The notes below the pieces were generated by a model. That model searched no databases. It saw nothing but the letters and a program-made list of their open reading frames with translations, and had not been told where the DNA came from. Below are positions 16,843 through 25,400 of a DNA stretch of 33,045 nucleotides, in pieces. Origin of the DNA: an uncultured beta proteobacterium (GTDB taxonomy: Bacteria > Pseudomonadota > Gammaproteobacteria > Burkholderiales > Nitrosomonadaceae). The position numbers were made by a program, and so were the translations under genes. The stretch lies in assembly GCA_900696615.1 (NCBI GenBank), contig CAADGS010000024.1, positions 1 to 33,045 on the forward strand. Reading direction: 5' to 3'. The number at the start of each line of letters is the position of its first letter. The stretch's first letter is position 1.

Positions 16843-17133
16843 TCAACGCTGGTCAAGAAAAAACAAACAATCGGAAAATTCCGTATTTATAATTTTATTA
16901 AGATATTTTTTTGCCTTCTCGCTCACACCTGCACCATGCTGCAAATACGATTTTGCTGCGAGCCTAGGTGAATAATCACTCGTAATATACCCTTGCATTT
17001 TAATTTGCTCTATGGACAGTTTAGTTACCGCTAATTTTCTTTTACTCAATTTAATGACAAGGAAATCTTTGCCTTGATTTGCGACCACCAGTGCTGTTTG
17101 ACGATGCTGATTAATGATTACAGTAGGCTGCAT
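16843..17133 (-). CDS. hypothetical protein
   Basis: This 96-residue protein is not recognised. It starts 14 bases after the dnaQ stop on the same strand, so it is probably the last gene of the methyltransferase-rnhA-dnaQ transcript. The reading is that of a real small soluble protein: a strand-rich first half (TVIINQHRQTALVVANQG, then DFLVIKLSKRKLAV) and a helical, basic second half. No cysteine pairs, transmembrane helix or signal peptide are seen. The ribosome site is weak (GAAG). It might be a small basic DNA- or RNA-binding protein, but there is no motif to support a function. Confidence 0.55.
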   Translation of the reverse strand: MQPTVIINQHRQTALVVANQGKDFLVIKLSKRKLAVTKLSIEQIKMQGYITSDYSPRLAAKSYLQHGAGVSEKAKKYLNKIINTEFSDCLFFLDQR

Positions 17134-17147
17134 GAGCTTCGCACCAG

Positions 17148-17867
17148 TTAAATAATGCTTGTTGAATCATTTGCTTCCATTTTCTCCCACAAACATTTAC
17201 CGCCGCTCTCGCGAACAAGACTTTCTAATACAGCCCGATGCTGCTGAAGTTCGTGCGCGGTCGCTTGAATGACTTTGAGATCGTGGCCTTGCCACTGTTC
17301 TATAGGATGCTGCAAGAAATCGTTTTGGCCCAGGTCGATAAGCAAGCTTTCTTGACCGCGTGTCATGGCTAAATACACTTCTGCCAATAATTCGGCATCT
17401 AGTAAAGCGCCATGCAGTGTGCGCCTGGAATTATCTATGTTATAACGTTCGCATAAGGCATCGAGATTATTGCGTTTACCAGGATGGAGTTCTTTTGCTA
17501 ACTTTAAGGTATCAGTTATCTGCAAACAATAATTATCCAATGGTTGCAGATCGACTAAACTTAATTCATGGTTAAGAAACCCGACATCAAACGGTGCATT
17601 ATGAATGATAAGCTCTGCACCCTGGATAAAATTCAAAAACTCAGCAGAAATTTCATGAAATTTCGGCTTGTCCTGAAGAAACTCAGAGGATAAGCCATGC
17701 ACTTGCAAAGCGCCATCATCGCTATCTCGTTCAGGATTGAGATAATAATGAAAATGGTGACCGCTAAATTGCCTATTACTGAGCTCTACGGCTGCTAATT
17801 CCACAATGCGGTGACCTTGCTTATAATCCAAGCCCGTTGTTTCAGTATCTAGAATTATTTGGCGCAT
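17148..17867 (-). CDS. dnaQ: DNA polymerase III subunit epsilon (3'-5' proofreading exonuclease)
   Basis: This 239-residue protein has the DEDDh exonuclease fold. Exo I is DTET with Asp7 and Glu9, Exo II is HNAPFD with Asp94, and Exo III has His152 and Asp157 in LHGALLDAEL. It proofreads the replicative polymerase in complex with the alpha and theta/beta subunits. The C-terminal tail after about residue 180, including QHPIEQW, is where the clamp and alpha subunit bind in this family. The gene begins eight bases after the rnhA stop, so the two are co-transcribed. In E. coli rnhA and dnaQ are adjacent but divergent, so their orientation differs here. Confidence 0.95.
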   Translation of the reverse strand: MRQIILDTETTGLDYKQGHRIVELAAVELSNRQFSGHHFHYYLNPERDSDDGALQVHGLSSEFLQDKPKFHEISAEFLNFIQGAELIIHNAPFDVGFLNHELSLVDLQPLDNYCLQITDTLKLAKELHPGKRNNLDALCERYNIDNSRRTLHGALLDAELLAEVYLAMTRGQESLLIDLGQNDFLQHPIEQWQGHDLKVIQATAHELQQHRAVLESLVRESGGKCLWEKMEANDSTSII

Positions 17868-17875
17868 AGTAAAAC

Positions 17876-18346
17876 TTATGCTTGCAACGCTTGTTCAGCT
17901 ACAATCATTTCAACGCCGCGATTTGCCAATGAATCAGCTCGCTCATTGCCATCATTTCCTGCATGACCGCGCACCCAATACCATTCAATTTCATGTTGTT
18001 GCGCTAAGTCATCAAGCAATTTCCACAAATCCTCATTCTTAACTGGCTTCCTTGCGGATGTTAACCAATTGCGCATTTTCCACGCATCCATCCACTCAGT
18101 GATGCCTTTCTGAACATACACTGAATCGGTATGTAAATGGACTTTACATGGTCGCTTAAGGGATTCCAAAGCGCGTATCGCCGCAAGTAATTCCATCCGA
18201 TTGTTGGTAGTCAATTTTTCACCGCCAAAAATTTCACGTTCATGACCACTATATTTCAATAAAGCGCCCCAACCTCCAATCCCCGGATTTCCTTTGCATG
18301 CGCCATCCGTATAAATTTCTACCACTTTTTTGTCGCCCGTGTTCAT
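17876..18346 (-). CDS. rnhA: ribonuclease HI
   Basis: This 156-residue enzyme cuts the RNA strand of RNA-DNA hybrids. The catalytic residues are all visible: Asp14 ([11 protein letters not shown]), Glu52 (NNRMELLA), Asp74 (HTDSVYV) and Asp138 (GNERAD), plus the conserved His127 loop (RGHAGNDGN). Length is normal. Its start lies inside the 3' end of the upstream methyltransferase frame; residues from about 8 onward are needed for the fold, so the overlap is real and not a start-codon error. dnaQ follows after eight bases. Confidence 0.96.
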   Translation of the reverse strand: MNTGDKKVVEIYTDGACKGNPGIGGWGALLKYSGHEREIFGGEKLTTNNRMELLAAIRALESLKRPCKVHLHTDSVYVQKGITEWMDAWKMRNWLTSARKPVKNEDLWKLLDDLAQQHEIEWYWVRGHAGNDGNERADSLANRGVEMIVAEQALQA

Positions 18347-19112
18347 GATTTTCTAACTTGTCGGCCGGATTTAAGTCACCGGGTAATTTTTTAGCGGTAT
18401 TTTTATTAAACTTCTGTGTGATGGATGCCACCCTCGCTTTAGTATCAAAACAATTTTTCCAACCCGGTTTGATAATTCGCATACCATGCACGCGCTTAAC
18501 CGCGTGTAAAAAATAGACTCCTCCTGAGATTGGCCACCAACGATCACCCGCTGCTTCCATAAAATTAAAACGCTGGAGCCATTTTACTTGTTTAAACGGC
18601 GGTGCATAACAGCACAGGCGACCTCCGGTCATCTCAAAACCCAATAATTTTAGCCAATCTTTAAGTCTCGATAGTGCAATAAAGTTTCCATTCCACGGAT
18701 ATTGACGCCGCCTGGATTTTAAGTAGCGGCAACCGCCCCACAAGCTCAATGGATTAAAACCCGAAATCACAATATGACCTTCAGGAATCAAGATACGATG
18801 CACTTCCCGCAAAATCTGATGCGGGTTTGAATCAAATTCAAGTACATGTGGCAAAATTACGAGATCCATGCTATTACTCTGAATAGGCAGAAAATCAGCC
18901 ACAGCTCTCAGCGATACACTTTTCTCCGGACCTATTGAAAAATGCAAAGGCATTCTATTCAAACGTAAGAAATTAAATTGAGGCCATCCTATCTGAACCG
19001 CATTATAGCCAAATATATTAGCTACGGTCTGATCAAAATAACGAAACTCATGTTCAATCAAATATCGACCAAGAGGAGATTCCAACCAATGCTGATGATT
19101 ATCAATATTCAT
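18249..19112 (-). CDS. class I SAM-dependent methyltransferase (YafS-like)
   Basis: This 287-residue frame has a methyltransferase domain of the methyltransf_11 type: [13 protein letters not shown] near residues 77-89, followed by [21 protein letters not shown]. Motif I is poorly conserved, which is also true of YafS-like proteins. E. coli has yafS between gloB and rnhA, and the same order is kept here, with gloB divergent. The substrate is unknown. The reading continues 98 bases into rnhA in another frame. The last 30 or so residues are basic and unlike a folded domain, so the functional protein may effectively end before the overlap. Either this is a true long overlap or an ancestral stop was lost. 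Confidence 0.8.
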   Translation of the reverse strand: MNIDNHQHWLESPLGRYLIEHEFRYFDQTVANIFGYNAVQIGWPQFNFLRLNRMPLHFSIGPEKSVSLRAVADFLPIQSNSMDLVILPHVLEFDSNPHQILREVHRILIPEGHIVISGFNPLSLWGGCRYLKSRRRQYPWNGNFIALSRLKDWLKLLGFEMTGGRLCCYAPPFKQVKWLQRFNFMEAAGDRWWPISGGVYFLHAVKRVHGMRIIKPGWKNCFDTKARVASITQKFNKNTAKKLPGDLNPADKLENHEHGRQKSGRNLYGWRMQRKSGDWRLGRFIEI

Positions 19113-19186
19113 TAATTGCCGGTTTATTAATCAGAGTTAATTAAGCGCACCCGCTCCAAATAAAACGATTTTCACTTAAAAATTTC

Positions 19187-19960
19187 ATGTTGACTATTTA
19201 CCCGATCCATGCATTTAAAGATAACTATATCTGGACGATTCATAATCAACAGTATGCTGTTGTCGTGGATCCAGGAACAGCAACGCCTGTTATTGAATAT
19301 CTGGAATTAGAAAAATTGCAATTATGTGCAATTCTTATTACTCACCACCACAGTGACCACACCGGGGGCAACCAGGAATTGCTCGAATCGTTTGATGTGC
19401 CAGCTTTTGGCCCTCGGAATGAGTTTATTCCGTCGATAACTCATCCAGTCAGGGAGGGTGATCAAATCAACTTACATGAAATTTCACTTAATTTTACCGT
19501 GCTGGATACTCCCGGGCATACGCAAGGTCATATTGCGTATTATGCCTCTAACCCAATGAACATACTATTTTGTGGCGATACACTTTTCTCATGCGGATGT
19601 GGAAGGATATTTGAAGGTTCACCACAGCAAATGTATCAGTCCCTACAAAAGCTTTCTCGATTGCCGGATGATACATTGATTTATTGCACACATGAATATA
19701 CGTTAAGCAATATTCGTTTTGCCAGAACCGTTGATCCAGAAAACTCCAAGCTTGCCGAGTTGGAAATAGCCGCACGAAAATTACGCAACAATATTATTCC
19801 AACGCTTCCAACAACACTCATGCTTGAGAAAGCGGTTAATCCCTTCCTGCGTTGTGACCAGCAGGAAATCATTGATCATGTAAAGAATAAAACTAAACAA
19901 TCACTTACTGACCCAGCAAGTATTTTTACTGCACTGCGTGAATGGAAAAACAGTTACTAG
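19187..19960 (+). CDS. gloB: hydroxyacylglutathione hydrolase (glyoxalase II)
   Basis: This 257-residue metallo-beta-lactamase-fold enzyme hydrolyses S-lactoylglutathione to lactate and glutathione, the second step of methylglyoxal detoxification. The binuclear metal site is complete: THHHSDH (His53, His55, Asp57, His58), His111 (TPGHTQGH), Asp131 (CGDTLFSCGCGR) and His169 (CTHEY). The C-terminal glutathione-binding part is full length. It is divergent from the methyltransferase gene with 74 bases between them. No clear Shine-Dalgarno sequence precedes 19187. Confidence 0.95.
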   Translation: MLTIYPIHAFKDNYIWTIHNQQYAVVVDPGTATPVIEYLELEKLQLCAILITHHHSDHTGGNQELLESFDVPAFGPRNEFIPSITHPVREGDQINLHEISLNFTVLDTPGHTQGHIAYYASNPMNILFCGDTLFSCGCGRIFEGSPQQMYQSLQKLSRLPDDTLIYCTHEYTLSNIRFARTVDPENSKLAELEIAARKLRNNIIPTLPTTLMLEKAVNPFLRCDQQEIIDHVKNKTKQSLTDPASIFTALREWKNSY

Positions 19961-20001
19961 AAATTAAGTAGCAAATATTTTCATTACTAGCGCTTAGGCA
20001 A

Positions 20002-20044
20002 GCACCTGTTGAATAAATATAAAAAATTGAATATTGACAGGTGC
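20002..20044. repeat. 8-bp inverted repeat overlapping the nitrosocyanin promoter
   Basis: GCACCTGT (20002-20009) and ACAGGTGC (20037-20044) are perfect inverted arms 27 bases apart. The right arm covers the last three bases of the -35 box TTGACA. The two arms are 35 bp apart start to start, and the sequence between them is AT-only except for four G. This arrangement would suit a dimeric regulator bound over the promoter or a looped complex. Confidence 0.5.
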
Positions 20045-20062
20045 AACTATCCAATCTAGAGT
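20034..20062 (+). promoter_or_regulatory. sigma-70 promoter of the nitrosocyanin gene
   Basis: TTGACA (20034-20039, perfect) is followed after 17 bases by TAGAGT (20057-20062, 4/6). The predicted transcript begins near 20069 with a leader of about 73 bases. This fits a highly expressed gene. Confidence 0.6.
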
Positions 20063-20141
20063 AGCTACCGCTTATGCACTTAAATACGCAAAGCAAACAG
20101 CAATTTCACAAACACATAATATATTTGAAGGAGGTATATTT

Positions 20142-20552
20142 ATGAAGATAACCAAAATTATGCTTTTAAGTTCAGTCGTTGGTTTGCTATTAACAGGCGT
20201 TTCACACGCGGCAGAACAAAATTTTAAAGTAGTTGTCAATGCTTACGACACCAATATTCCAGAGCTTAAGGTAGAAGGTGTGACAGTTACCAATATTCGT
20301 GCTTTTAATGTTCTAAATGAGCCCGAAACGTTAGTTGTCAAAAAGGGAACTTCAGTCAAAATAACCGTTGAGAACAAATCCCCAATCAGTGAAGGATTTG
20401 CCATTGATGAATACGGCATTAAAGAAATAATTAAAGCAGGCGAAACTAAAGTCATTTCTTTAGTGGCTGATAAAGTTGGTGCATTTACAATTTGGTGCCA
20501 ATTACATCCAAAAAATATTCACCTGCCTGGTACTTTGAATGTCATTGAATAA
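20142..20552 (+). CDS. ncyA: nitrosocyanin (red copper protein of ammonia oxidisers)
   Basis: This 136-residue precursor has a 24-residue signal peptide ending SHAA, giving a mature protein of 112 residues, the length known for N. europaea nitrosocyanin. In mature numbering the copper ligands are Glu60 (SPISEGF), Cys95 (WCQLH), His98 and His103, exactly as in the structure of the red copper protein. It is a periplasmic homotrimeric cupredoxin found only in some ammonia-oxidising bacteria; a role in nitric oxide or electron transfer chemistry has been proposed. I start it at 20142 because AAGGAGGT lies six bases upstream. The longer open frame from 20034 includes the promoter and is not credible. 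Confidence 0.97.
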   Translation: MKITKIMLLSSVVGLLLTGVSHAAEQNFKVVVNAYDTNIPELKVEGVTVTNIRAFNVLNEPETLVVKKGTSVKITVENKSPISEGFAIDEYGIKEIIKAGETKVISLVADKVGAFTIWCQLHPKNIHLPGTLNVIE

Positions 20553-20816
20553 AAAAACCAATAAAAAATTTAGACATTCAAAACAGTTTATCGGTTGCAT
20601 CTTGTTCAGTAAGATATGATTCAATCACATTGTTCTTAACACTAATGTGCACGAGAATTCTGCTGCACTTGGATTACTAGGAAACGCAAATTCCGAGATG
20701 CAATCCAAACTACCAGAAAAAACCGGACGGCAATTTGACATATTAAGTCACTAATTTCTTAGTACCTGTCAGATTGGCCGTCACCTTATTTTAATTATTT
20801 TTCAGAGAATGCTTCT

Positions 20817-21413
20817 TTAGTCTTTTTTGCCTGGCTTAGCAGCCCGCAATACGGGATAGTGTTGAGTGAAAACCATATCTTGTGCGGCATTGGCTTTGTG
20901 GCAAGCGGCACAAGCTTCATCCGCTTGGATTACTCCTTGTTTAGCTTCATAAGATTCAAAAGTAAAGTACGCCCAATTGCCAGGTCTATCGGGATAGCGC
21001 TTGGAATCTTTTACTGTAGCGGCAATCCCAAGAAATTCACCCTGAAAATAGCCATTCCCGCTAGCGGACTCCTTCGCACCTACGCTAACCAGTTCTTTAA
21101 CGATTACGGTTCCGTCGCGGAATTCACCTGTCTTCTTCCAATGGTCCCAACTTGTAGGATCGATATATACGTTATGAAACTCGGGAAATGCGGGATTTCC
21201 ATCATTCATATCTTTGGGAGTTACTGGGGATCCAACAAATACCCATTCGCGGTACCCTTTCGGGGTTAATAAGTCATGATCTTTAGTAAAACTGCCATAA
21301 TTGAGACCTTTATGTGCATGATGTGCATCCGAAGCATGTGCTAGGTTGACCAGTGAACCGGCAAACAATACAGAAACAATACTACCTACCAACGTTCTTT
21401 TAAACTTTGACAT
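20817..21413 (-). CDS. cytL: cytochrome P460
   Basis: This 198-residue precursor has a signal peptide cleaved around residue 27 (LAHA). The protein is the cytochrome P460/c'-beta fold, a beta-sheet heme protein with a C-terminal heme motif CAACH at 168-172. In P460 a lysine is covalently cross-linked to the heme and the enzyme oxidises hydroxylamine, to nitrous oxide under anaerobic conditions. Lys106 in GTVIVKEL is a candidate for that lysine, but I cannot assign it firmly. The ribosome site AAAGGA is seven bases from the ATG. It converges with the nitrosocyanin gene, with 264 bases between the stops in which I see no gene. A non-cross-linked cytochrome c'-beta is the alternative. Confidence 0.9.
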   Translation of the reverse strand: MSKFKRTLVGSIVSVLFAGSLVNLAHASDAHHAHKGLNYGSFTKDHDLLTPKGYREWVFVGSPVTPKDMNDGNPAFPEFHNVYIDPTSWDHWKKTGEFRDGTVIVKELVSVGAKESASGNGYFQGEFLGIAATVKDSKRYPDRPGNWAYFTFESYEAKQGVIQADEACAACHKANAAQDMVFTQHYPVLRAAKPGKKD

Positions 21414-21480
21414 AATGAGTCCTTTTAATGATTAAAGAAGCTTATTGAAAACAGCGATAATCCATACTGTTTCCTTTTTC

Positions 21481-21509
21481 ATAGTAGTCACATACGTTTG
21501 ATTCGTCAA
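21481..21509 (-). promoter_or_regulatory. sigma-70 promoter of the cytochrome P460 gene
   Basis: On the minus strand TTGACG (21509-21504) is followed by a 17-base spacer and TACTAT (21486-21481). The predicted leader is about 60 bases. The remainder of 21510-21721 shows no gene or repeat. Confidence 0.55.
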
Positions 21510-21721
21510 GAAATAGGCAATTTAGTGTTAAATGACATAAATTAACTTTCGCATTTATTTATTTGTCTATCTTTAGCTTAAATAGATGCCATTTAACCGA
21601 CTGAACTGATTGATGAGAAAACTGAGTGACCTTTGATCATTTTATAACGTAGAACAATCAAACTCAGCATGGGCTATCAAACCTCGATCAAGTATGGACA
21701 GCAAGTTATTAACAACACCTG

Positions 21722-21739
21722 CGCAAACGAAAGTTTGCG
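21722..21739. other. hairpin after the rhodanese gene
   Basis: CGCAAAC, loop GAAA, GTTTGCG: a perfect seven-pair stem 35 bases past the rhodanese stop. There is no T-run on either side, so it is not a standard intrinsic terminator; it may protect the 3' end of the mRNA. Confidence 0.45.
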
Positions 21740-21774
21740 TTCCAAAAGTTCGATTTTCATTTAACCATCACATC

Positions 21775-22155
21775 CTAAATCGACTTGTCTTTCTCAAGTG
21801 CGTACCCTGCCTCACGCCAGGCTCTAATTCCGCCATCCATTGATATCACATTGGTATAACCCATTTGCTGTAGCGCATCAGCCGCTAGAACTGAACGAAA
21901 ACCTCCACCGCAATATAATACGATAGGTGCTTGTTTATCGGGTATCGCAGTTTCGATATCCCGTTCAATAATGCCTTTCCCAAGGTGGAATGCACCTGCT
22001 GCATGGTCAATCCAGAACTCATGATCTTCTCGCACATCGATAAAATGAAACGTTTCTCCCCGTGCCAGTCTCGCCTGTACATCTGAAACAGTGCATTCTT
22101 TTACTCTTTGCCTCGCTTGTTGAACTAATTGCAAAAATCCTGGATTATGCTGCAT
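21775..22155 (-). CDS. rhodanese-like domain protein
   Basis: This 126-residue single-domain rhodanese has Cys82 in the active-site loop YCGGGFRS, followed by the usual MGY-NV--MDGGI-AW end. HFIDVRE (37-43) and the CH2A-like HAAGAFHLGKG are typical. The six-residue loop after the cysteine suits sulfurtransferases more than phosphatases. I use ATG 22155 because AAGGAG is five bases before it; the longer frame from 22242 has no ribosome site and adds a hydrophobic stretch not usual for this group. No sulfur genes are adjacent except possibly the nitrosocyanin/P460 pair upstream, which has no known link. Confidence 0.87.
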   Translation of the reverse strand: MQHNPGFLQLVQQARQRVKECTVSDVQARLARGETFHFIDVREDHEFWIDHAAGAFHLGKGIIERDIETAIPDKQAPIVLYCGGGFRSVLAADALQQMGYTNVISMDGGIRAWREAGYALEKDKSI

Positions 22156-22405
22156 GATTCTCCTTGGTAAAGTAAGTAAACCCTTAATCGACTGCCACAA
22201 TAACACCTCAGTGGCTATAGCGATAGTTAAGACCATTATCAACAGCTTTCGCGAAACTCAGAATGTACCAAAGTTGCACTGAAATGCAAATGCCATCGGT
22301 AGCCTTGGCTACACGACAGCGTTTTGACTTCACACACAATCTTTGCTACTTTCCTGCTCTAAAAAAGAAATTCTCGAAGTTCTTAAATAATAAAAGAGAT
22401 ATCAG

Positions 22406-23926
22406 ATGCACGAAGAAACAACCATGCACGGCCTGAAGGCCAAGGGATTGAAAAAAGGATCCGTATCCAAATCAGCAGCGGTAACCATAGGCCTGGCAGC
22501 AACCGCTCCCGCCTATTCTTTAACCGGCGCATTAGGTTATGGCGCTTCCGAAAGCGGTTATCAATTACCTATCGTATTCATTCTTTCAGTAATTCCGATG
22601 TTCTTCGTAGCGCTATCCTATAAACACTTAACTACTTCTGCGCCGGATTCCGGCACAGTTTTTACATGGGGCACAAAAGCTATCGGACCACGATATGGCT
22701 GGTTCGGTGGATGGGCGCTGCTCTTGGCAAGCATGATGGCCGGCGTTACTGCAACACAAATTACTGTCAACGCATTGGCAGTTTTATTGAACTTGGCAAA
22801 GATTCCAGCGTGGTTCAATTTTGCAGTTGCGATTCTATTTATTTTTAGCACGACTTATCTCACAGCACTTGGCGCTAAGGAATCTTCCCGCACAACCATG
22901 ATTCTGACTATTCTTCAGTATGGCGGACTCATTGCTCTGGCAGGGATGTTGTACATTCACATTCTGCAAGGAAATACAGTTGCTACGGCTGCGCCGTTTT
23001 CTCTGCAATGGTTTAATCCTTTTGAGATACAGTCGTTTAGTACCTTCTTGAATGGATTTCTCATCGCATTATTCATTTTCTGGGGATTTGATGCATCACT
23101 AGCGATGTCTGAAGAAACAGCCGGAAATTCGGAACAAGCTGGCCAAAGCGGTATCATTGCGATGATTATCACCATTATTACGTATGTCATTTTTTCCGTT
23201 GCGGCATTGGCCTATGCTGGCATCGATGCAAACAATCATTCCAGCCTAACATTTAAAGATAATATTGACTCAACGATAACTGTGCTGGTAACCGACATCA
23301 TCGGCGCTGAAGGTGCATTGGTTGCTGCACTGATCGTCGCTGTCTCGGCTTTTTCAGCGACGATATCAACCATCATGCCTGCAGCACGCGTGGCACTGGC
23401 CATGTCAACTTATCGAGCCATTCCGCGTAAATTTTCTTCGGTCAACAAAGTCACGCATACACCCCAGTTCGCAACCTGGATGATCGGTGTGATGACGCTG
23501 ATTATCTATATTACTCTCAGCCTGATCAGCGAATCTATTGTCAAAGATGCCATCCATAGTGTCAGTATTGCAGTATGTAGTTACTACACAGTAGCAGCGT
23601 TATCGTGCGTTCTCTATTTTCACCGTACTGCCTTTAATCATTGGCATACGGCTCTGTCTCAAGTCATTTTTCCTGCCATTGCCACGATTGTTTTAATTGC
23701 AGTGAGCATCCTTCAAGCCTGGAATATGATGGATCCCGGCTATGGCTCGAGCGGATCAATAGCCGGTATCGGTGCGGTATTTCTGATCGGAGTAATTACT
23801 TTGCTAATTGGCATACCGCTGATGGTACTGTGGAACCTGCGAGAACCAAAATTTTTCCGTGGTGAAACACTTCCTCTCGAGCGAGCCCATATGGTGCCCG
23901 ACAACCATGATAGCAAACAGCATTAG
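22406..23926 (+). CDS. APC-superfamily amino acid permease
   Basis: This 506-residue polytopic protein has about 12 membrane helices and the amino acid-polyamine-organocation transporter pattern. The first helix has GLAATAPAYSLTGALG, and the next cytoplasmic loop has the conserved SAPDSGTVFTWGTKAIGPR-type motif in two parts. The unwound helix 6 region GFDASLAMSEETAGN is typical and binds substrate. It probably imports an amino acid or related cation with protons or sodium. The C-terminus is hydrophilic (residues 480-506). The gene stands alone. The start at 22406 is the first ATG; a second in-frame ATG at 22424 is also possible. Substrate unknown. Confidence 0.85.
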   Translation: MHEETTMHGLKAKGLKKGSVSKSAAVTIGLAATAPAYSLTGALGYGASESGYQLPIVFILSVIPMFFVALSYKHLTTSAPDSGTVFTWGTKAIGPRYGWFGGWALLLASMMAGVTATQITVNALAVLLNLAKIPAWFNFAVAILFIFSTTYLTALGAKESSRTTMILTILQYGGLIALAGMLYIHILQGNTVATAAPFSLQWFNPFEIQSFSTFLNGFLIALFIFWGFDASLAMSEETAGNSEQAGQSGIIAMIITIITYVIFSVAALAYAGIDANNHSSLTFKDNIDSTITVLVTDIIGAEGALVAALIVAVSAFSATISTIMPAARVALAMSTYRAIPRKFSSVNKVTHTPQFATWMIGVMTLIIYITLSLISESIVKDAIHSVSIAVCSYYTVAALSCVLYFHRTAFNHWHTALSQVIFPAIATIVLIAVSILQAWNMMDPGYGSSGSIAGIGAVFLIGVITLLIGIPLMVLWNLREPKFFRGETLPLERAHMVPDNHDSKQH

Positions 23927-24069
23927 TATATGGTTATGCACTCGGGCACTTACGTCGGGCACCTACGGTTTAAGTAAAAGTACCCAAGAACAGCGTAATA
24001 ATCCCAGCAGCTTACGGCCATAACTATAGGATTAACAATAAGAATCCATATTCCCTGTCATTTCTGTGT

Positions 24070-24137
24070 TTTCACCTCCAAAACTCAAGTTGAACCCATC
24101 TTGGACGATAAATAACGTGCAAGATGGGTTGTGAAAA
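24070..24137 (+). promoter_or_regulatory. long dyad in the leader of the EAL-HDOD gene
   Basis: AACCCATCTTG (24093-24103) and CAAGATGGGTT (24120-24130) form a perfect 11-bp inverted repeat with a 16-base loop. Outside them TTTTCAC (24070-24076) matches GTGAAAA (24131-24137). The structure ends two bases before the ribosome site GGGAG (24140-24144). It could be an RNA fold that controls translation or an operator. No T-run follows, so it is not a terminator of the permease gene. Confidence 0.55.
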
Positions 24138-24149
24138 ATGGGAGAAAAC

Positions 24150-25400
24150 ATGAATGAAGTGTATCTAGGCAGATTACCGATTCTAGACAGCAAACAAAAT
24201 ATCGTCGCATTCGAACTTCTTTTTCGTTCCGATCCACAAATTAACGTCAACGTCACCAATAATTCTTCCGCTTCAGCAAATGTCATTATTGAAGCTTATG
24301 GTGAATTAGGCATAGAAAATGTTATTGGAAAACGGCGCGGCTTTATTAAAGTCGATGCGCAACTTTTAATGAATGACGCTATTCTCACATTGCCAAGAAA
24401 GCATGTCGTTCTCGAAATCTTAAGAAGTGTGTCAATTAACGATCAGATCATTCATCGTTGCATGTTTCTTAAGCAAAAAGGCTATCAACTAGCATTATCC
24501 AACGTAGTTCAACTCACCCAACAATATTGCCATATCATGCCATTAATCAATGTCGTGAAAATCAATGTCAATACACTAAGTGTGCATCAGTTACTCAGTC
24601 TGCTGAGAGAACTCAAACGCTGGCCGGTTTTATTGTTGGCTGAAAAAGTTGAGACTCCTGAGGTTGCTAGACGCTGCATCGCCCTTAATTTCCAGATGTT
24701 GCAAGGATTCTATTTTGCGAAACCGGAAATCATCTCTGGCAAGCGCATTGATCCCACAAAATTATCATTATTAAAATTATTGCTGCTGGTTGTTAAAGAT
24801 AGTGAAGTTTACGACATCGAAAATGAACTCAAATATCAACCAGGTTTGAGCTATAACCTGATGCGCATAGTTAACTCAGCTGCAAGCGGCTTACCCAGCA
24901 AAGTCAATTCCATTAAACGCGCAATTATGATATTGGGTCGCAAGCAATTACAACGATGGATACAAATATTACTTTATGCGGCTAAAAAACAGAAAAATGG
25001 CAGTTCATCCGATATTTTAATGCACACTGCATCAATACGCGGCAAGTTACTTGAATTAATTGCAGTTGCAGATCGTCCGCACGATAAGAATCATCAGGAC
25101 CGCGCTTTTATGGTAGGAGTTTTATCTCTACTCGATACCTTGTTGGGCATAGAAATGTCAAAGCTCGTTGAAACGTTGAGTATTCAAAAAGATATGAGCG
25201 ATGCATTGATAGGCCGGCGCGGCTATCTAGGACGTCAATTGCAATTGATCGAAGCCTATGAAAAAGGTGAGCATGACAAAGCTGTTTCGATGCTGACAGA
25301 TATGGGTTTTCTCAGTTTCAGCGAATTTACAAAAATGGAATTGGAAGCTTCGGCATGGGCGAACAGAATCAGCGACGCCGTCAAGCACTCAGCCAAATAG
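24150..25400 (+). CDS. EAL-HDOD protein with degenerate EAL domain (signalling, probably non-catalytic)
   Basis: This 416-residue protein has an N-terminal EAL domain (about 1-195) and a HDOD domain (about 205-395). The EAL motif reads FELLF, the DD pair expected in ALDDF is replaced by ALSNV, the lysine block is VKINVN, and LLAEKVET-E and LQGFYFAKPE are kept. The metal-binding aspartates are missing, so it probably does not cleave cyclic-di-GMP but may bind it or a partner. HDOD proteins act in regulation and stress signalling (for example CdgJ- and YuxH-like). I start it at 24150 because GGGAG is five bases upstream; an earlier ATG at 24138 lies before that site. It is monocistronic. Confidence 0.85.
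   Translation: MNEVYLGRLPILDSKQNIVAFELLFRSDPQINVNVTNNSSASANVIIEAYGELGIENVIGKRRGFIKVDAQLLMNDAILTLPRKHVVLEILRSVSINDQIIHRCMFLKQKGYQLALSNVVQLTQQYCHIMPLINVVKINVNTLSVHQLLSLLRELKRWPVLLLAEKVETPEVARRCIALNFQMLQGFYFAKPEIISGKRIDPTKLSLLKLLLLVVKDSEVYDIENELKYQPGLSYNLMRIVNSAASGLPSKVNSIKRAIMILGRKQLQRWIQILLYAAKKQKNGSSSDILMHTASIRGKLLELIAVADRPHDKNHQDRAFMVGVLSLLDTLLGIEMSKLVETLSIQKDMSDALIGRRGYLGRQLQLIEAYEKGEHDKAVSMLTDMGFLSFSEFTKMELEASAWANRISDAVKHSAK

Noticed and set aside
20034..20141. Longer nitrosocyanin frame
   Set aside because: It includes the sigma-70 promoter and lacks a ribosome site; the ATG at 20142 has AAGGAGGT and a proper signal peptide.
20553..20816. Possible terminator or small gene between nitrosocyanin and P460
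   Set aside because: Only a weak CACATT/AATGTG stem and short frames without ribosome sites were found; nothing is strong enough to call.
22156..22242. N-terminal extension of the rhodanese
   Set aside because: The ribosome site AAGGAG stands in front of the internal ATG at 22155, not the outer one.
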